A model generated the notes under the pieces. That model was not told where the DNA came from and did not search any database. It saw only the letters and a program-made list of their open reading frames with translations. Of a stretch of 64,000 nt of DNA, positions 25,154-35,800 are shown in pieces. Within the stretch, counting starts at the first letter, position 1; every line of letters starts with the position of its first letter. Source of the DNA: Burkholderia sp. L27(2015) (GTDB lineage: Bacteria > Pseudomonadota > Gammaproteobacteria > Burkholderiales > Burkholderiaceae); contig NZ_LMUX01000021.1 in assembly GCF_009765705.1 (NCBI RefSeq), forward strand, positions 289,606 through 353,605, in the 5' to 3' direction. Both the position numbers and the translations under genes were made by a program.

Positions 25154-26593
25154 TTATATTTGCGGGGGCGCCTGCGACCGCCGCCGCTGAACCATCGCCC
25201 GAAAAGCGTCTTCCAAGCTCGCAATATACGCGTTCTTATAGGCCAGCTCCGACCCCGGCGGCTCGCGGCGCACGAGCATCGTTGCGTTGGCCTCGAATAC
25301 CAGGATCCGCCCGTCGGCGAGCAACGCAAAATCGATCCCCGCATAATCGAGTTCGAGCCGCGCGCCCACGGCTTCGAGCGCCTGCCAGGCCCGAGCGCCC
25401 AATACAGCTTCAGCGTCGGACAAGAACCGCGCTTCTTCGGCCTGCTTCTCCGCTTGCCCCAGCATATCGGCAGAAAAATAATGCACCAGCCAGTGGCTGG
25501 AAATAGCGAGGTGGTACGGATACGGCCGGCCGTCGATGAAGATCGCCCGATATTTACGGAAATAGCCGTCCGCCGAACGGTAGTCGTAATAAGGCGCGAC
25601 AAAAAATGCCGGCGCGCTTTGCCAATCGATCTCGGCAAGCGCTGCCTCGGTGGCGGCGTCGACCAGCACCAAGCCCTCGCCCCCATGCGTGGCGATCGGA
25701 CGGATCAGGATCGCTTGCCCGGCCTGCGTCAGATAGGCGCGCGCCTCCTGCTCGTCGGTAATGCGCGTCACGGGCGGCGTGACCAGCCCGTCTATTCCGT
25801 CCAGCAGTTGCGGCAGGCAATCGCGTGCAGTGCGCGCCACGGCACGCGGCGAATTCAGCACCGGCACCTGCGCCGCATCGACAAACGCCAGCAACGGTGC
25901 CAGCACCGGAGCCGCGACATCGGGGTCGCCGATCGCGTTGAAAATCAGATCGGGCGGCGGGCAGCCATGCATGCTCAACACTTGCGCCGGGGTGGTCGGG
26001 CCGCCGTCCGGTATGTACTCGACAAAGTATTCGATGCGGCGCGTGCTGGCGTGATCGAACCAGAGCTCCAGCGGTACGTTGCCGCGTCCGCCCGCGCAGA
26101 TCAGCCAGACCGTAAGTTGCGCTGTGGCGCACTCGTTATCGAACACGAACTGCCGCCCATACGCGAAATCCGTATGGTGCTGCGCTTCGCTAGCGCGGCC
26201 CGTATCGCGCAACAAGGTGGCGAGGTTGCGGTGCGCCACCACCAGTTCCGGATCAAGTTGCAGGGTCAGCCGGTACCACGACTCGGCCGAGTCGCTATGC
26301 CCGGCCATCAGGTAAGCGGTGGCGATGTTGTATAAATCCAGCGCCGAGCGGCTGCCGAGCGCCATCGCGGCCATCCGGTGCGCCAGCGCTTCGCGGCCCT
26401 GGCCTTGCGCATCGAGCACCGCGGCCAGGCCGACATACACCTTCGGATGCAGCGGCGAGCGGCGCCGCGCTTCACCGTAGGCGTGCAGGGCCGCCGCCTG
26501 ATCGCCCATCGCCAAAGCGGCCGCGCCAACTTCCAGCCAACCGCCAGGCTCGGGCGGCAGCTTTACTTTTACCGCCTTTGTCTTGCTTGCCAT
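25154..26593 (-). CDS. TPR protein with C-terminal ATP-grasp-like domain
   Basis: 479 residues from the ATG on the complement of 26591-26593. N-terminal tetratricopeptide repeats (about 20-150: AALHAYGEARRRSPLHPKVYVGLAAVL, DLYNIATAYLMAGHSDSAESWY, AHRNLATLLRDTGRA), a middle Rossmann-like part (NVPLELWFDH...PDLIFNAIGDPDV) and a C-terminal region like ATP-grasp ligases: ILIRPIATHGGEGLVLV (phosphate loop), FFVAPYYDY, YRAIFIDG and DYAGIDFALLADGRILVFEANATMLV (metal site). Probable ATP-dependent carboxylate-amine ligase or modifying enzyme; substrate unknown. Start could lie 10 codons upstream. Confidence 0.78.
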   Translation of the reverse strand: MASKTKAVKVKLPPEPGGWLEVGAAALAMGDQAAALHAYGEARRRSPLHPKVYVGLAAVLDAQGQGREALAHRMAAMALGSRSALDLYNIATAYLMAGHSDSAESWYRLTLQLDPELVVAHRNLATLLRDTGRASEAQHHTDFAYGRQFVFDNECATAQLTVWLICAGGRGNVPLELWFDHASTRRIEYFVEYIPDGGPTTPAQVLSMHGCPPPDLIFNAIGDPDVAAPVLAPLLAFVDAAQVPVLNSPRAVARTARDCLPQLLDGIDGLVTPPVTRITDEQEARAYLTQAGQAILIRPIATHGGEGLVLVDAATEAALAEIDWQSAPAFFVAPYYDYRSADGYFRKYRAIFIDGRPYPYHLAISSHWLVHYFSADMLGQAEKQAEEARFLSDAEAVLGARAWQALEAVGARLELDYAGIDFALLADGRILVFEANATMLVRREPPGSELAYKNAYIASLEDAFRAMVQRRRSQAPPQI

Positions 26594-26977
26594 TGCCTCA
26601 AACCCTGTGAATTCATGCTGCATGCTACAGATTTGCGCGCCTCGGGTAAAACGCCATCGACATGGCGTTGGCACGCCGCCATAGTCGAAAACTAAATTGA
26701 CCAGTATTCAAATATATTGGATTTCACTACTCTATATGGTTTGCCGCTAGTCCGACGCAGCGAGTACTATGCGCCTCCGGCAACACGTGGGCGTAATGAC
26801 GCATGAGCAGGTATGAGCCGGCGTGAGCGTCAAGAGACATGAGAGATCTGCGATGAAAAGTGTGCTGGACAACCATGTGCTGTATAGACATGTGCCGAAA
26901 GTCTTGCGAAGCGTTGGCTTCGCCGTTTGAGGTTATGACATGAGCTGGTTTCGTATGAGCGGCGATGGGGTCGCCAC
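26594..26977. other. Divergent region between TPR gene and peptide transporter operon
   Basis: About 384 bases. AACGCCAT (26650-26657) and ATGGCGTT (26662-26669) make a perfect 8-bp hairpin with a 4-base loop, a possible operator upstream of the TPR gene. An AT-rich stretch (about 26690-26745) containing TTGACC and TATAT-like elements is the likely promoter zone, but no correctly spaced pair was found. No coding frame. Confidence 0.4.
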
Positions 26978-28018
26978 ATGACCGCATTACTCGAGGTGCA
27001 GGGCCTGAAAACCTGCTTCAAGGTCGAGGGTGGCGAATTCGCCGCCATCGAAGGTGTCAGCTTTTCGATCGAGGCCGGCCGCACGTTGGGCATCGTCGGT
27101 GAATCTGGCTGTGGCAAAAGCGTCACGTCGCTTTCCATCATGGGCTTGCTGCCCAAGGGTATCGGCCGTGTTGCCGCCGGCTCCATCACCTTTGACGGCA
27201 TCGATCTACTCAAGCTCACGCCGGCCGAATTGCGCGGCCTGCGCGGCGAACGCATCGCGATGATCTTCCAGGAGCCGATGACGTCGCTCAATCCCGCGTT
27301 CACGATCGGCAACCAGCTGATCGAAGCGATCCGGTGCCACCGCGACATGACTCCTGCGCAGGCGCGCGAGCACGCGATCGAGATGCTGCGGCGCGTGCGT
27401 ATTCCGGCGCCCGAGCGCCGTATCGACGAATACCCGCATAAGCTCTCCGGTGGCATGCGCCAGCGCGTCATGATCGCCATGGCGCTGGCCTGCGAGCCTA
27501 GCCTCTTGATTGCCGACGAGCCAACCACCGCGCTCGATGTCACGATCCAGGCGCAGGTGCTGGAGCTGATGCGCAATTTACGCGAGCAGACCGGCACGGC
27601 CATCATGCTGATCACGCATGACCTGGGCGTCATCGCCGAACTCGCCGACGAAGTGGTCGTGATGTATGCCGGCCGCGTGGTCGAACGCGCCAGTGTCGCG
27701 GCGCTGTTTGCGCAACCGCAGCACCCTTACACGATCGGTTTGCTCGGCTCGATTCCCAAGCTGCATCTGGATCAGGACCGGCTTGCCGCAATCGAAGGCC
27801 AAGTGCCTACCCCCATGACGCGCCTGGAGGGTTGCCGGTTCGCGGCGCGCTGCCCGTTCGCCGAAGAACGATGCCGCCTTGCCGAACCGCCGCTCGTCGA
27901 TCTCGGCGGCGGCCATCTGGCAGCCTGTTGGAAAGCGCCGCTGGACCCGGACCGGGAGCCGATGGTCAGCTCACGCGTGGGCCTGCCCTCTCACTCATTG
28001 CCGGAGCATACCGCGTGA
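26978..28018 (+). CDS. dppD: Di/oligopeptide ABC transporter ATPase (DppD-type)
   Basis: 346 residues. Walker [11 protein letters not shown]-loop, signature LSGGMRQR, Walker [14 protein letters not shown]-loop LITHDLG, and the C-terminal oligopeptide-permease extension with clustered cysteines ([15 protein letters not shown]). One of the two cytoplasmic ATPases powering peptide uptake. First gene of a five-gene operon dppD-dppF-dppA-dppB-dppC. Its stop overlaps a GTG start of dppF. Gene letters are by family; the true substrate (peptides, glutathione or other) is not known. Confidence 0.92.
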   Translation: MTALLEVQGLKTCFKVEGGEFAAIEGVSFSIEAGRTLGIVGESGCGKSVTSLSIMGLLPKGIGRVAAGSITFDGIDLLKLTPAELRGLRGERIAMIFQEPMTSLNPAFTIGNQLIEAIRCHRDMTPAQAREHAIEMLRRVRIPAPERRIDEYPHKLSGGMRQRVMIAMALACEPSLLIADEPTTALDVTIQAQVLELMRNLREQTGTAIMLITHDLGVIAELADEVVVMYAGRVVERASVAALFAQPQHPYTIGLLGSIPKLHLDQDRLAAIEGQVPTPMTRLEGCRFAARCPFAEERCRLAEPPLVDLGGGHLAACWKAPLDPDREPMVSSRVGLPSHSLPEHTA

Positions 28019-29097
28019 CTTCGATGGTTACTGCCGCGGCATCCGCGCAGCCGCTTTTGCGCGTCAATCAACTGGTCAAACATTTCCCGGTGCAGCGTGG
28101 CTTCTTCAGCCGCGACCGTGCCGTCGTGCATGCCGTCGATGGCATCAGCTTCGAACTCACTGCCGGCCAGACCATGGCGCTGGTGGGCGAATCGGGTTGC
28201 GGCAAGTCGACGCTGGGCCGGCTGGTGCTGCGGCTGTTCGATGCCAGCTCGGGCGAAGTGTGGTTCAAGGGCACCGATTTGATGCGCCTGGACGCCGCCG
28301 CGCTGCGCGCGCAACGCAGCAAGCTGCAAATGATTTTTCAAGACCCTTACGCCTCGCTCAATCCGCGCATGACTGTCGCGCAGACGCTGACCGAGCCGCT
28401 CACGCTACACGGCCTGGCGCCCGGGCGGCATCGTGAGCGCGCCGCCGAGTTGCTGGAGCTGGTCGGGCTGTCGTCGCAATATCTGCAGCGCTACCCGCAT
28501 GAATTTTCCGGCGGACAGCGCCAGCGGATCGGCATCGCCCGGGCGCTCGCCGTGGAACCGGACCTGATTGTTTGCGATGAACCCGTCTCGGCGCTCGATG
28601 TGTCGATCCAGGCACAGGTGGTGAACTTGCTGCAGGATCTGCAGCGGCGGCTTGGCCTGTCGTACATTTTTATCGCGCACGATCTGGCCGTCGTCAAACA
28701 TATCGCGACGCACGTGGCCGTGATGTATCTGGGCCAGTTCGTCGAATACGCGGAAAAGTCGCAGTTATTTGCGCAGCCGCGGCACCCCTATACCCAAGCC
28801 CTGCTGGCGGCGATTCCCGAGCCGGAACCGTCGATCAAGCCCGTGCGTGTGTTGCTCGAGGGCGATGTGCCTAATCCGATCGAGCCGCCATCAGGCTGCC
28901 GGTTTCGCACACGCTGCCCTTACGCCCAAGTGCGTTGTGCCGAAGAAGTGCCGCAGCTCAGCGGCGACGCGGGGCATCTCGTGGCCTGTCACTTCTGGCG
29001 CGACATTCCCGCGCCGCCGAAGATCGCGACGCCAGCGCCCAACCTGCGGCTGGAAAAATTGCAGGCGGCGTTCCGGAATATGGCGCTCACGCCATGA
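28015..29097 (+). CDS. dppF: Di/oligopeptide ABC transporter ATPase (DppF-type)
   Basis: 360 residues from GTG 28015, whose TGA overlap (GTGA) with dppD and GGAG eight bases upstream favour this start; ATG 28024 is the alternative. Walker [10 protein letters not shown], signature FSGGQRQR, Walker [14 protein letters not shown]-loop IAHDLAV and the cysteine-rich C-terminal extension ([15 protein letters not shown]). Forms the ATPase pair with DppD. Confidence 0.92.
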   Translation: MTSMVTAAASAQPLLRVNQLVKHFPVQRGFFSRDRAVVHAVDGISFELTAGQTMALVGESGCGKSTLGRLVLRLFDASSGEVWFKGTDLMRLDAAALRAQRSKLQMIFQDPYASLNPRMTVAQTLTEPLTLHGLAPGRHRERAAELLELVGLSSQYLQRYPHEFSGGQRQRIGIARALAVEPDLIVCDEPVSALDVSIQAQVVNLLQDLQRRLGLSYIFIAHDLAVVKHIATHVAVMYLGQFVEYAEKSQLFAQPRHPYTQALLAAIPEPEPSIKPVRVLLEGDVPNPIEPPSGCRFRTRCPYAQVRCAEEVPQLSGDAGHLVACHFWRDIPAPPKIATPAPNLRLEKLQAAFRNMALTP

Positions 29098-29305
29098 GGT
29101 GAAAGCGGCCTGAGACGCGCTGAAATTTGGTTGAGCTCGGTTTGAAGTTTGGTAAGCGCCGTCATGGCCGCCGCGACGCACAGTGACATTTTCAAACGTA
29201 ATGGCTTCGTAGTGACGCGCAGTGACGTTTTTCTGTAGTGACGGTTTCGATAAAAACGATCCCCTGTCGGGTCGACCCGGCAGCCCCTGAAGGAGAAGTT
29301 CAAGC

Positions 29306-30886
29306 ATGCGCACCTTTTCATTATTCCGACGCTCGTTGTTCCAGCGCCCATCGTTCACTCGCTCATTGTTCACGCGCTCATTTGTCAAAAGGCTAGGCAC
29401 AGTCCTCGTGCTCGCGACTACGCTGTGCGCGGCCGGGGCCCACGCCCAGACCCTGCGCATCGGCTTGGCCGAAGACCCCGACGTGCTGGACCCCACGCTC
29501 GCCCGCAGTTTCGTCGGGCGCATCGTGTTCGCGTCGCTGTGTGACAAGCTGTTCGATATCGACGAGAAGCTCAATATCGTGCCGCAACTGGCGACCTCGT
29601 ATCAATGGACGCCCGACAACAAAGGCCTGATCCTGAAGCTGCGCAGCGGCGTGACCTTCCAGGACGGCGAGAAATTCGACGCGGCTGCCGTCAAATTCAA
29701 TATCGAACGCCACAAGAACCTGCCGGGCTCCAACCGTCGCGGCGAACTCAGCCCCGTGACCACCGTCGACGTGATCGACCCGTTGACCGTGCGGATCAAT
29801 TTGTCGGCGCCGTTCGCACCGCTGTTATCGGTGCTGGCCGACCGCGCCGGCATGATGGTCTCACCGAAAGCGGCCCAGGCTAACCCAAGTAACTTCGGCA
29901 GCAACCCGGTGTGCTCGGGGCCGTTCCGCTTTACCGAACGGGTTGCGCAGGATCACATCACGCTGTCGCGCTTTGCTAACTACTGGAACAAGGACGCGAT
30001 CCATTTCGACAAGATCATATTCGTGCCGATTCCCGACGGCACCGTACGCTTGGCGAATTTGCGCTCGGGCCAGCTCGACCTCATCGAGCGCGTTGCGCCT
30101 TCGGACATTGCCGGACTGAAGAGCGACGACCGCTTCAAGATCGCGCGTACGACCGAAATCGGTTATGAAGGCATCACGATCAACCTCGGCAAGAGCGACC
30201 TCGCGCAGAAAAATCCGCTGGGCCGCGATCCGCGTGTGCGCGAGGCATTCGAGCTGTCGCTGGATCGCCAAGGCATCGTGCAGGTAGCCATGGACGGCGA
30301 GGCCGACCCGGGCAACCAATGGGTTGCACCGAGCAACCCCTACTACGCGAAGAACGTGCCGATTCCCCAACGCAACATCGCGCGCGCCAAAGCCTTGCTC
30401 AAGGAAGCCGGCGTGACCAACCCGACCTTCACGCTGATGACGCCCACCACCTCCGACGCGCAGCGCACGGCGCAAGTGGTGCAAGCGATGGCCAAGGAGG
30501 CCGGCTTCAACGTCAAGATCCTCTCGACCGAATTTGCCACTTCGCTCACGCTCGCCGACCAAGGCCAGTTCGACGCCTACGTGCTGAACTGGAGCGGCCG
30601 CGCCGATCCGGACGGCAACCTGTTCAGCTTCTACGGCTGCAAGCAACCGCTCAACTATTCGGGCTATTGCAAGCCGGAACTCGACGATCTGCTGAATCAC
30701 TCACGCAGCGCACTGGATCCGGTCGAGCGTCAGAAATACTTCAACCAGATCGCCGCGATGACGACGCAAGACCGGCCTATCTTGTATCTGTTCCATCGGC
30801 ACTGGCTGTGGGCCTATAACAAGAAGCTCACCGGCTTTCGCGTCGTACCCGACGGGCTGATCCGGGTTCAAGGTTTGAAGATGTAA
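29306..30886 (+). CDS. dppA: Periplasmic peptide-binding protein (SBP family 5, DppA-like)
   Basis: 526 residues. The signal peptide is long, with an unusual repetitive basic front (S-L-F-x-R-type repeats, residues 5-28) before the hydrophobic core VLVLATTLCAAGAHAQ. The mature part has family 5 features: LDPTLARSFVGRIVFASLCDKLFDID, WTPDNKGLILKLRSGVTFQDGEKFDAAAVKFNIER and GSNPVCSGPFRF. It delivers peptide or similar ligand to DppBC. AAGGAGAAG lies ten bases before the ATG. About 200 bases separate it from dppF. Confidence 0.92.
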   Translation: MRTFSLFRRSLFQRPSFTRSLFTRSFVKRLGTVLVLATTLCAAGAHAQTLRIGLAEDPDVLDPTLARSFVGRIVFASLCDKLFDIDEKLNIVPQLATSYQWTPDNKGLILKLRSGVTFQDGEKFDAAAVKFNIERHKNLPGSNRRGELSPVTTVDVIDPLTVRINLSAPFAPLLSVLADRAGMMVSPKAAQANPSNFGSNPVCSGPFRFTERVAQDHITLSRFANYWNKDAIHFDKIIFVPIPDGTVRLANLRSGQLDLIERVAPSDIAGLKSDDRFKIARTTEIGYEGITINLGKSDLAQKNPLGRDPRVREAFELSLDRQGIVQVAMDGEADPGNQWVAPSNPYYAKNVPIPQRNIARAKALLKEAGVTNPTFTLMTPTTSDAQRTAQVVQAMAKEAGFNVKILSTEFATSLTLADQGQFDAYVLNWSGRADPDGNLFSFYGCKQPLNYSGYCKPELDDLLNHSRSALDPVERQKYFNQIAAMTTQDRPILYLFHRHWLWAYNKKLTGFRVVPDGLIRVQGLKM

Positions 30887-30953
30887 TCGCGGGTGCGGGC
30901 GCGCTGCTGAACCCAGGTTCACGTAGTTCGCCCGCCGCGCATTGGGAAACACT

Positions 30954-31895
30954 ATGCTGCAATTTCTACTCAAGCGACTGGCCGCGATCGTTCCAACGAT
31001 CTTCTTCGTCACGTTGATTATCTTCGGGCTGCAACAACTGCTGCCGGGCGACCCGGCCGTGGTGCTCGCGGGCGAAGACCAGGACCCGACGGTGATCGCG
31101 TATCTGCACAAGAAGATGCATCTCGACGAGCCGGTGCCGGTGCGCTATGCGTACTGGGTCGGCGGCGTCCTCAAGGGCGACCTCGGCGACTCCTTGCGCA
31201 TCCAGCAACCGGTCTCGGCGCTCATTGCACAGAAACTTCCGGTCACGATAGAGCTCGCCGCGCTGGCCATGGTGATCGCGCTGGCGATCGGCATTCCGGC
31301 CGGCATTGTCTCGGCTGTCGCCAAGAACACCGCCTGGGATTACGCGGCCAATCTGTTTGCGCTGTGGGGACTATCGACGCCCAATTTCTGGCTGGGTATT
31401 TTGATGATCATGCTGTTCTCGGTATCGCTGGGCTGGTTGCCCGCCTCCGGCTATGTCAGCCCATTCGAGGATCTCAAAGCCAACCTCGCCGCGATGATCA
31501 TGCCGGCCTTCGTGCTGGGCAATGCAATCGCGGCGGTACTGATGCGCCATACCCGCAGCGCGATGTTGCAAGTGCTCAACGCCGATTACGTCAGGACTGC
31601 GCGTGCCAAGGGGCTCAACGAGCGCAGCGTGATCCTCAAGCATGCCTTGCGTAATGCACTCATGCCCATCATCACGCTAGGCGCGCTCGAATTCGGCACG
31701 CTGCTGTCCGGCGCGGTGCTGACCGAGCAAGTGTTTTCGATTCCCGGTTTCGGCAAACTGATCGTGGACGCCGTGTTCAACCGTGACTACGCCGTCGTAC
31801 AGGGCGTGGTGCTGTTTACCGCCAGCGTGTACATCGTGCTGAATCTGCTGGCGGACCTCGCCTATTTCTATGTCAATCCGCGTCTTCGGGGTTAA
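30954..31895 (+). CDS. dppB: Peptide ABC transporter permease (DppB-type)
   Basis: 313 residues, six membrane segments. Opens MLQFLLKRLAAIVPTIFFVTLIIF with LPGDPA, and carries the EAA loop TARAKGLNERSVILKHALRNALMP that contacts the ATPases. ATG 30954 chosen; a TTG four codons earlier is less likely. It is followed three bases later by dppC. Confidence 0.92.
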   Translation: MLQFLLKRLAAIVPTIFFVTLIIFGLQQLLPGDPAVVLAGEDQDPTVIAYLHKKMHLDEPVPVRYAYWVGGVLKGDLGDSLRIQQPVSALIAQKLPVTIELAALAMVIALAIGIPAGIVSAVAKNTAWDYAANLFALWGLSTPNFWLGILMIMLFSVSLGWLPASGYVSPFEDLKANLAAMIMPAFVLGNAIAAVLMRHTRSAMLQVLNADYVRTARAKGLNERSVILKHALRNALMPIITLGALEFGTLLSGAVLTEQVFSIPGFGKLIVDAVFNRDYAVVQGVVLFTASVYIVLNLLADLAYFYVNPRLRG

Positions 31896-31898
31896 GCC

Positions 31899-32780
31899 AT
31901 GAGCACTGTGATGCCCTCTCCCGCCGCTGCGGTGCCGCGCGAACTGAGCCCAGGCAGGCGCGCCATGTTGCGCCTGGTGCGCCGGCGCGGCGCAATGCTG
32001 GGTTTGGCAATTGTGTTGTTGTTTATTGCAATTGCATTATTCGCGCCGCTCATTGCGCCTTACGATCCGGTTCAAACCAGTTGGACCGCGGTGCGTAAAG
32101 CACCCAGCGCGGCCTACTGGTTCGGCACCGACGAGCTCGGCCGCGACGTGATGTCGCGTGTTATCTGGGGCGCACGCGCGTCGCTGATGGCGGGGCTCGT
32201 GTCCGTGTTCATCTCGATGGCGTTGGGCGTGCCGATCGGGCTGCTCGCCGGTTACATGGGCGGTTGGGTCGATGGCGTGATCTCGCGTTTCACCGATGCG
32301 ATGCTGGCAGTGCCGTTTCTGATCCTGGCGATTGCGCTGGCCGCCTTCCTCGGACCGAGCCTGACCAATGCGATGGTCGCGATTGGCGTGTCCGCGATGC
32401 CGGTGTTTATCCGGCTCACACGCGCTCAAGTGTTGTCGGTAAAGGTCGAGGATTATGTCGAAGCCGCGCGTGCGGTGGGCAACCCGCACTGGCGCATCGC
32501 GCTGCGCCATATTCTGCCGAATACGCTGCCGCCGCTGATCGTGCAAGCAACGTTGACGATCGCAACGGCGATCATTGCCGAGGCCAGCCTGTCGTTTTTG
32601 GGTCTAGGCCAGCAGCCGCCCGCGCCTAGTTGGGGCAGCATGTTGAATACCGCGAAGGACTACATCGATAACGCACCGTGGATGGCGATCTGGCCGGGCT
32701 TGTCGATCTTCCTGCTGGTGCTGTCGTTCAATTTGCTGGGCGACGGCTTGCGCGACGCGTTGGACCCGCGACATAAATAG
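31899..32780 (+). CDS. dppC: Peptide ABC transporter permease (DppC-type)
   Basis: 293 residues with six membrane segments; cytoplasmic N-terminus, the periplasmic WFGTDELGRDVMSRVIWGAR motif and EAA loop EAARAVGNPHWRIALRHILPN. Partner of DppB. A perfect 13-bp hairpin follows 24 bases after the stop. Confidence 0.92.
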   Translation: MSTVMPSPAAAVPRELSPGRRAMLRLVRRRGAMLGLAIVLLFIAIALFAPLIAPYDPVQTSWTAVRKAPSAAYWFGTDELGRDVMSRVIWGARASLMAGLVSVFISMALGVPIGLLAGYMGGWVDGVISRFTDAMLAVPFLILAIALAAFLGPSLTNAMVAIGVSAMPVFIRLTRAQVLSVKVEDYVEAARAVGNPHWRIALRHILPNTLPPLIVQATLTIATAIIAEASLSFLGLGQQPPAPSWGSMLNTAKDYIDNAPWMAIWPGLSIFLLVLSFNLLGDGLRDALDPRHK

Positions 32781-32803
32781 CGCGCGGTAGCTACGCAGAA
32801 ATC

Positions 32804-32834
32804 GTGTGCGCAAATCGTCCAGATTTGCGCACAC
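32804..32834. terminator. 13-bp perfect hairpin between convergent dppC and uvrA
   Basis: GTGTGCGCAAATC (32804-32816), loop GTCCA, GATTTGCGCACAC (32822-32834). It sits between the convergent dppC and double uvrA genes and probably terminates or insulates both, although neither side has a long U-tract. Confidence 0.6.
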
Positions 32835-32845
32835 TGCAAGCCCTT

Positions 32846-35800
32846 TCAGTTTCCAGCCACCTGCGCCACACGCATCCCCTGGACGGGTTCCGCTGACGGC
32901 TGACGCGCCAGCACCGGACCGAGCGCTGCTCCCGTATGACTGGCGACGACCTTGACCAACTGCTCGGGCGTGGTTTGCGCCACGATACTGCCGCCGCCCG
33001 CGCCGCCTTCCGGACCCAGATCAATGACCCAGTCGGCCTCGGCAATGACGTCCAGGTCGTGCTCGATCACCAGCACGCTATGCCCGGCGTCGACCAGCCT
33101 GTGGAGTACCTCGATGAGTCGCGCGACGTCGGCCATATGCAGGCCGACAGTGGGCTCATCCAGTACATACAGCGTATGCGCCGCCTTCTGTCCGCGCCGG
33201 GCAATATCGTCGCGTACCTTGGAGAGCTCGGTCACGAGCTTGATACGCTGCGCCTCGCCACCGGACAGCGTAGGCGATGGCTGCCCCAGCGTCAGATAGC
33301 CCAACCCGACATCCTTCATCAATTGCAGCGGGTGCGCAATCTGCGTGATCGGGCCGAAAAATTCGACGGCCTCGTCCACTTCCATGGTCAGCACCTCACC
33401 GATATTGCGGCCGCGCCACGTCACCGCCAGCGTCTCGGGATTGAAGCGCTGCCCGTGACACACGTCGCACGGCACTTTCACATCGGGCAGGAAGCTCATG
33501 CCGATGGTGCGTACCCCTTGGCCTTCGCACGCAGGGCAACGTCCGTCGCCCGCGTTGAACGAAAAGCGCGACGCCGTGTAGCCGCGTGCACGCGCTTCGA
33601 GCGTCTGGGAAAACAATTTTCGGATGGCATCCCACACCCCGACGTACGTCGCCGGACACGAGCGTGGCGTCTTGCCGATCGGCGTCTGATCCACCTCAAG
33701 CACCCGGTCTATGCTCTCCCATCCGCTGACCGATTCGCAACCGTGCCAGTGGTGCGTCACCTTCAACTCCGGACGCGGTGCTTCGCGTGCCAGCACGCTG
33801 GAACGCCAGGCCTTTTGCTCGGCCGCTTGCGGCACAGACTTGCGAGCACGGCGGGTCGCCGGCGACGACATCACCGAGCGGCCCACTGCATCGAGCAGGT
33901 TGGTCATGAGCACATCGCGCGCCAGCGTCGATTTGCCCGAGCCGCTCACACCCGTGAGCGCGACCAGCCGCGCCAGCGGAATGCTGGCCGTCACACGGCG
34001 CAGGTTATGGAGCGTGCCGCCATGCACGGTCAGCCAGTTTTCAGGTACGGCCGGCGCGCTGCGTTGTGCGCGCGCTGATGCTGATGCTGATGCTGATGCT
34101 GATGCTGATGCCGATGCCGATGCCGATGCCGATGCCGGCTTGGACACCGACGCAGGCACCACCGGCCGCCGCGGTTGCAACGGATGCAGCAGCGGGTGCG
34201 CGAGATATCGCCCGGTCAGCGAATCGGGTTGCGCGGACAGGTCTGCCACGCTGCCCTGCGCCACAACCCGGCCGCCGCGTTTGCCCGCGCTCGGGCCGAT
34301 GTCGATAATGTGATCGGCACGCCTAATCGTATCTTCATCATGCTCGACCACCACCAGCGTGTTGCCCTTCTCACCCAGCTTGCGCAGCGCACCCAGCAGG
34401 ATCTGGTTATCGCGCGGATGCAAGCCTATGGTCGGTTCGTCCAGCACATAGCACACGCCCTGCAAGTTGCTGCCCAGTTGCGCTGCGAGCCGAATGCGTT
34501 GCGCTTCGCCGCCCGACAGCGTGGGCGCAGCGCGCTCCAGGCTCAAGTAGCCCAGGCCGACTTCCTCCAGGAATTCCAATCGCGCCTTGATTTCGCTGAC
34601 GAGATCGCGCGCGATTTCGGCGTCGCGCCCGACCAAGCGCAATTGCGCGACCCACTGCCGCGCCTCGATCACGGTCCATTGCGCGACTTCCACAATGGGG
34701 TGCCCGTGGAAGTTGACCGCGCGCGCCACCGCATTGAGGCGCGTACCACCGCAGTCGGTACACGGTTGATCGGTCACGCCCTCGACCTCCTGCTCCTCTG
34801 CGGGTATGGTTTGCTCGCGGCCGCGGCCATCCTCGGCGACGAGTGTGTCGTCGTAGGCTTCGCGTTGCTCGCGCGTGAGCGCAAGACCAGTGCCCACGCA
34901 TGTGGTACACCAACCGTGCTTGCTGTTGTACGAGAACATGCGCGGGTCCAGCTCCGGATAACTGGTGCCGCACACCGGGCAGGCGCGCTTGGTCGAGAAC
35001 ACCTTGACCGTTCCAATCTGCGCGCTAGGCTTGCCCGTGCGCATCGCCGCACCCAGGCCGTCCAGCGGCGCCAGCAGATGCATCACGCCTTTGCCCGCAT
35101 CGAGCGCCTGCGCGAGCAACTCGCGCAGCGCCGCCTCGCGCTCAGGCAACACGACGAGGTCACCCACGGGCAGCTCGATGGTGTGCTCCTTGAAGCGATC
35201 GAGCTTGGGCCACGGGTTGACCGTGACAAATTCGCCATCGACGCGCAAGTGCGTGTGACCGCGAGCCTTGGCCCATTTGGCGAGATCGGTGTAGACGCCC
35301 TTGCGGTTCACCACCAGCGGCGCGAGCAAACCCACATGCTGATTGCGATGCTCGCGCAGCAATTGTGCTGCGATCGAGTCGGCGCTTTGCGAAGTCACCG
35401 CGGCGCCATCGTGGATGCAGTGCTGTATACCCAGCTTCACATAGAGCAAGCGCAGGAAGTGCCATACCTCCGTGGTGGTAGCCACGGTACTCTTGCGCCC
35501 GCCGCGCGACAAACGCTGCTCGATCGCGACGCTGGGCGGAATGCCATAGACGGCATCGACTTCGGGGCGCCCGGCCGGTTGCACGATGGAGCGCGCATAG
35601 GCGTTGAGCGATTCCAGATAGCGGCGCTGCCCTTCATGAAACAGGATATCGAAGGCCAAGGTCGATTTGCCCGAACCGGACACGCCAGTGATCACGTTGA
35701 ACTTGCCGTGCGGAATATCGACGCCCAGCGATTTCAGATTGTGCTCGCGCGCGTTGACGATGCGGATGACGTTTTCGCCTTCGAGTTCGCGACGCGCCCG

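Noticed and set aside
25115-26335. A 406-codon plus-strand frame
   Set aside because: Antisense to the TPR/ATP-grasp gene, which has recognisable domains; the plus frame has none.
34075-34134. CRISPR-like regular repeat
   Set aside because: Six-base uninterrupted units with no spacers; a coding microsatellite.
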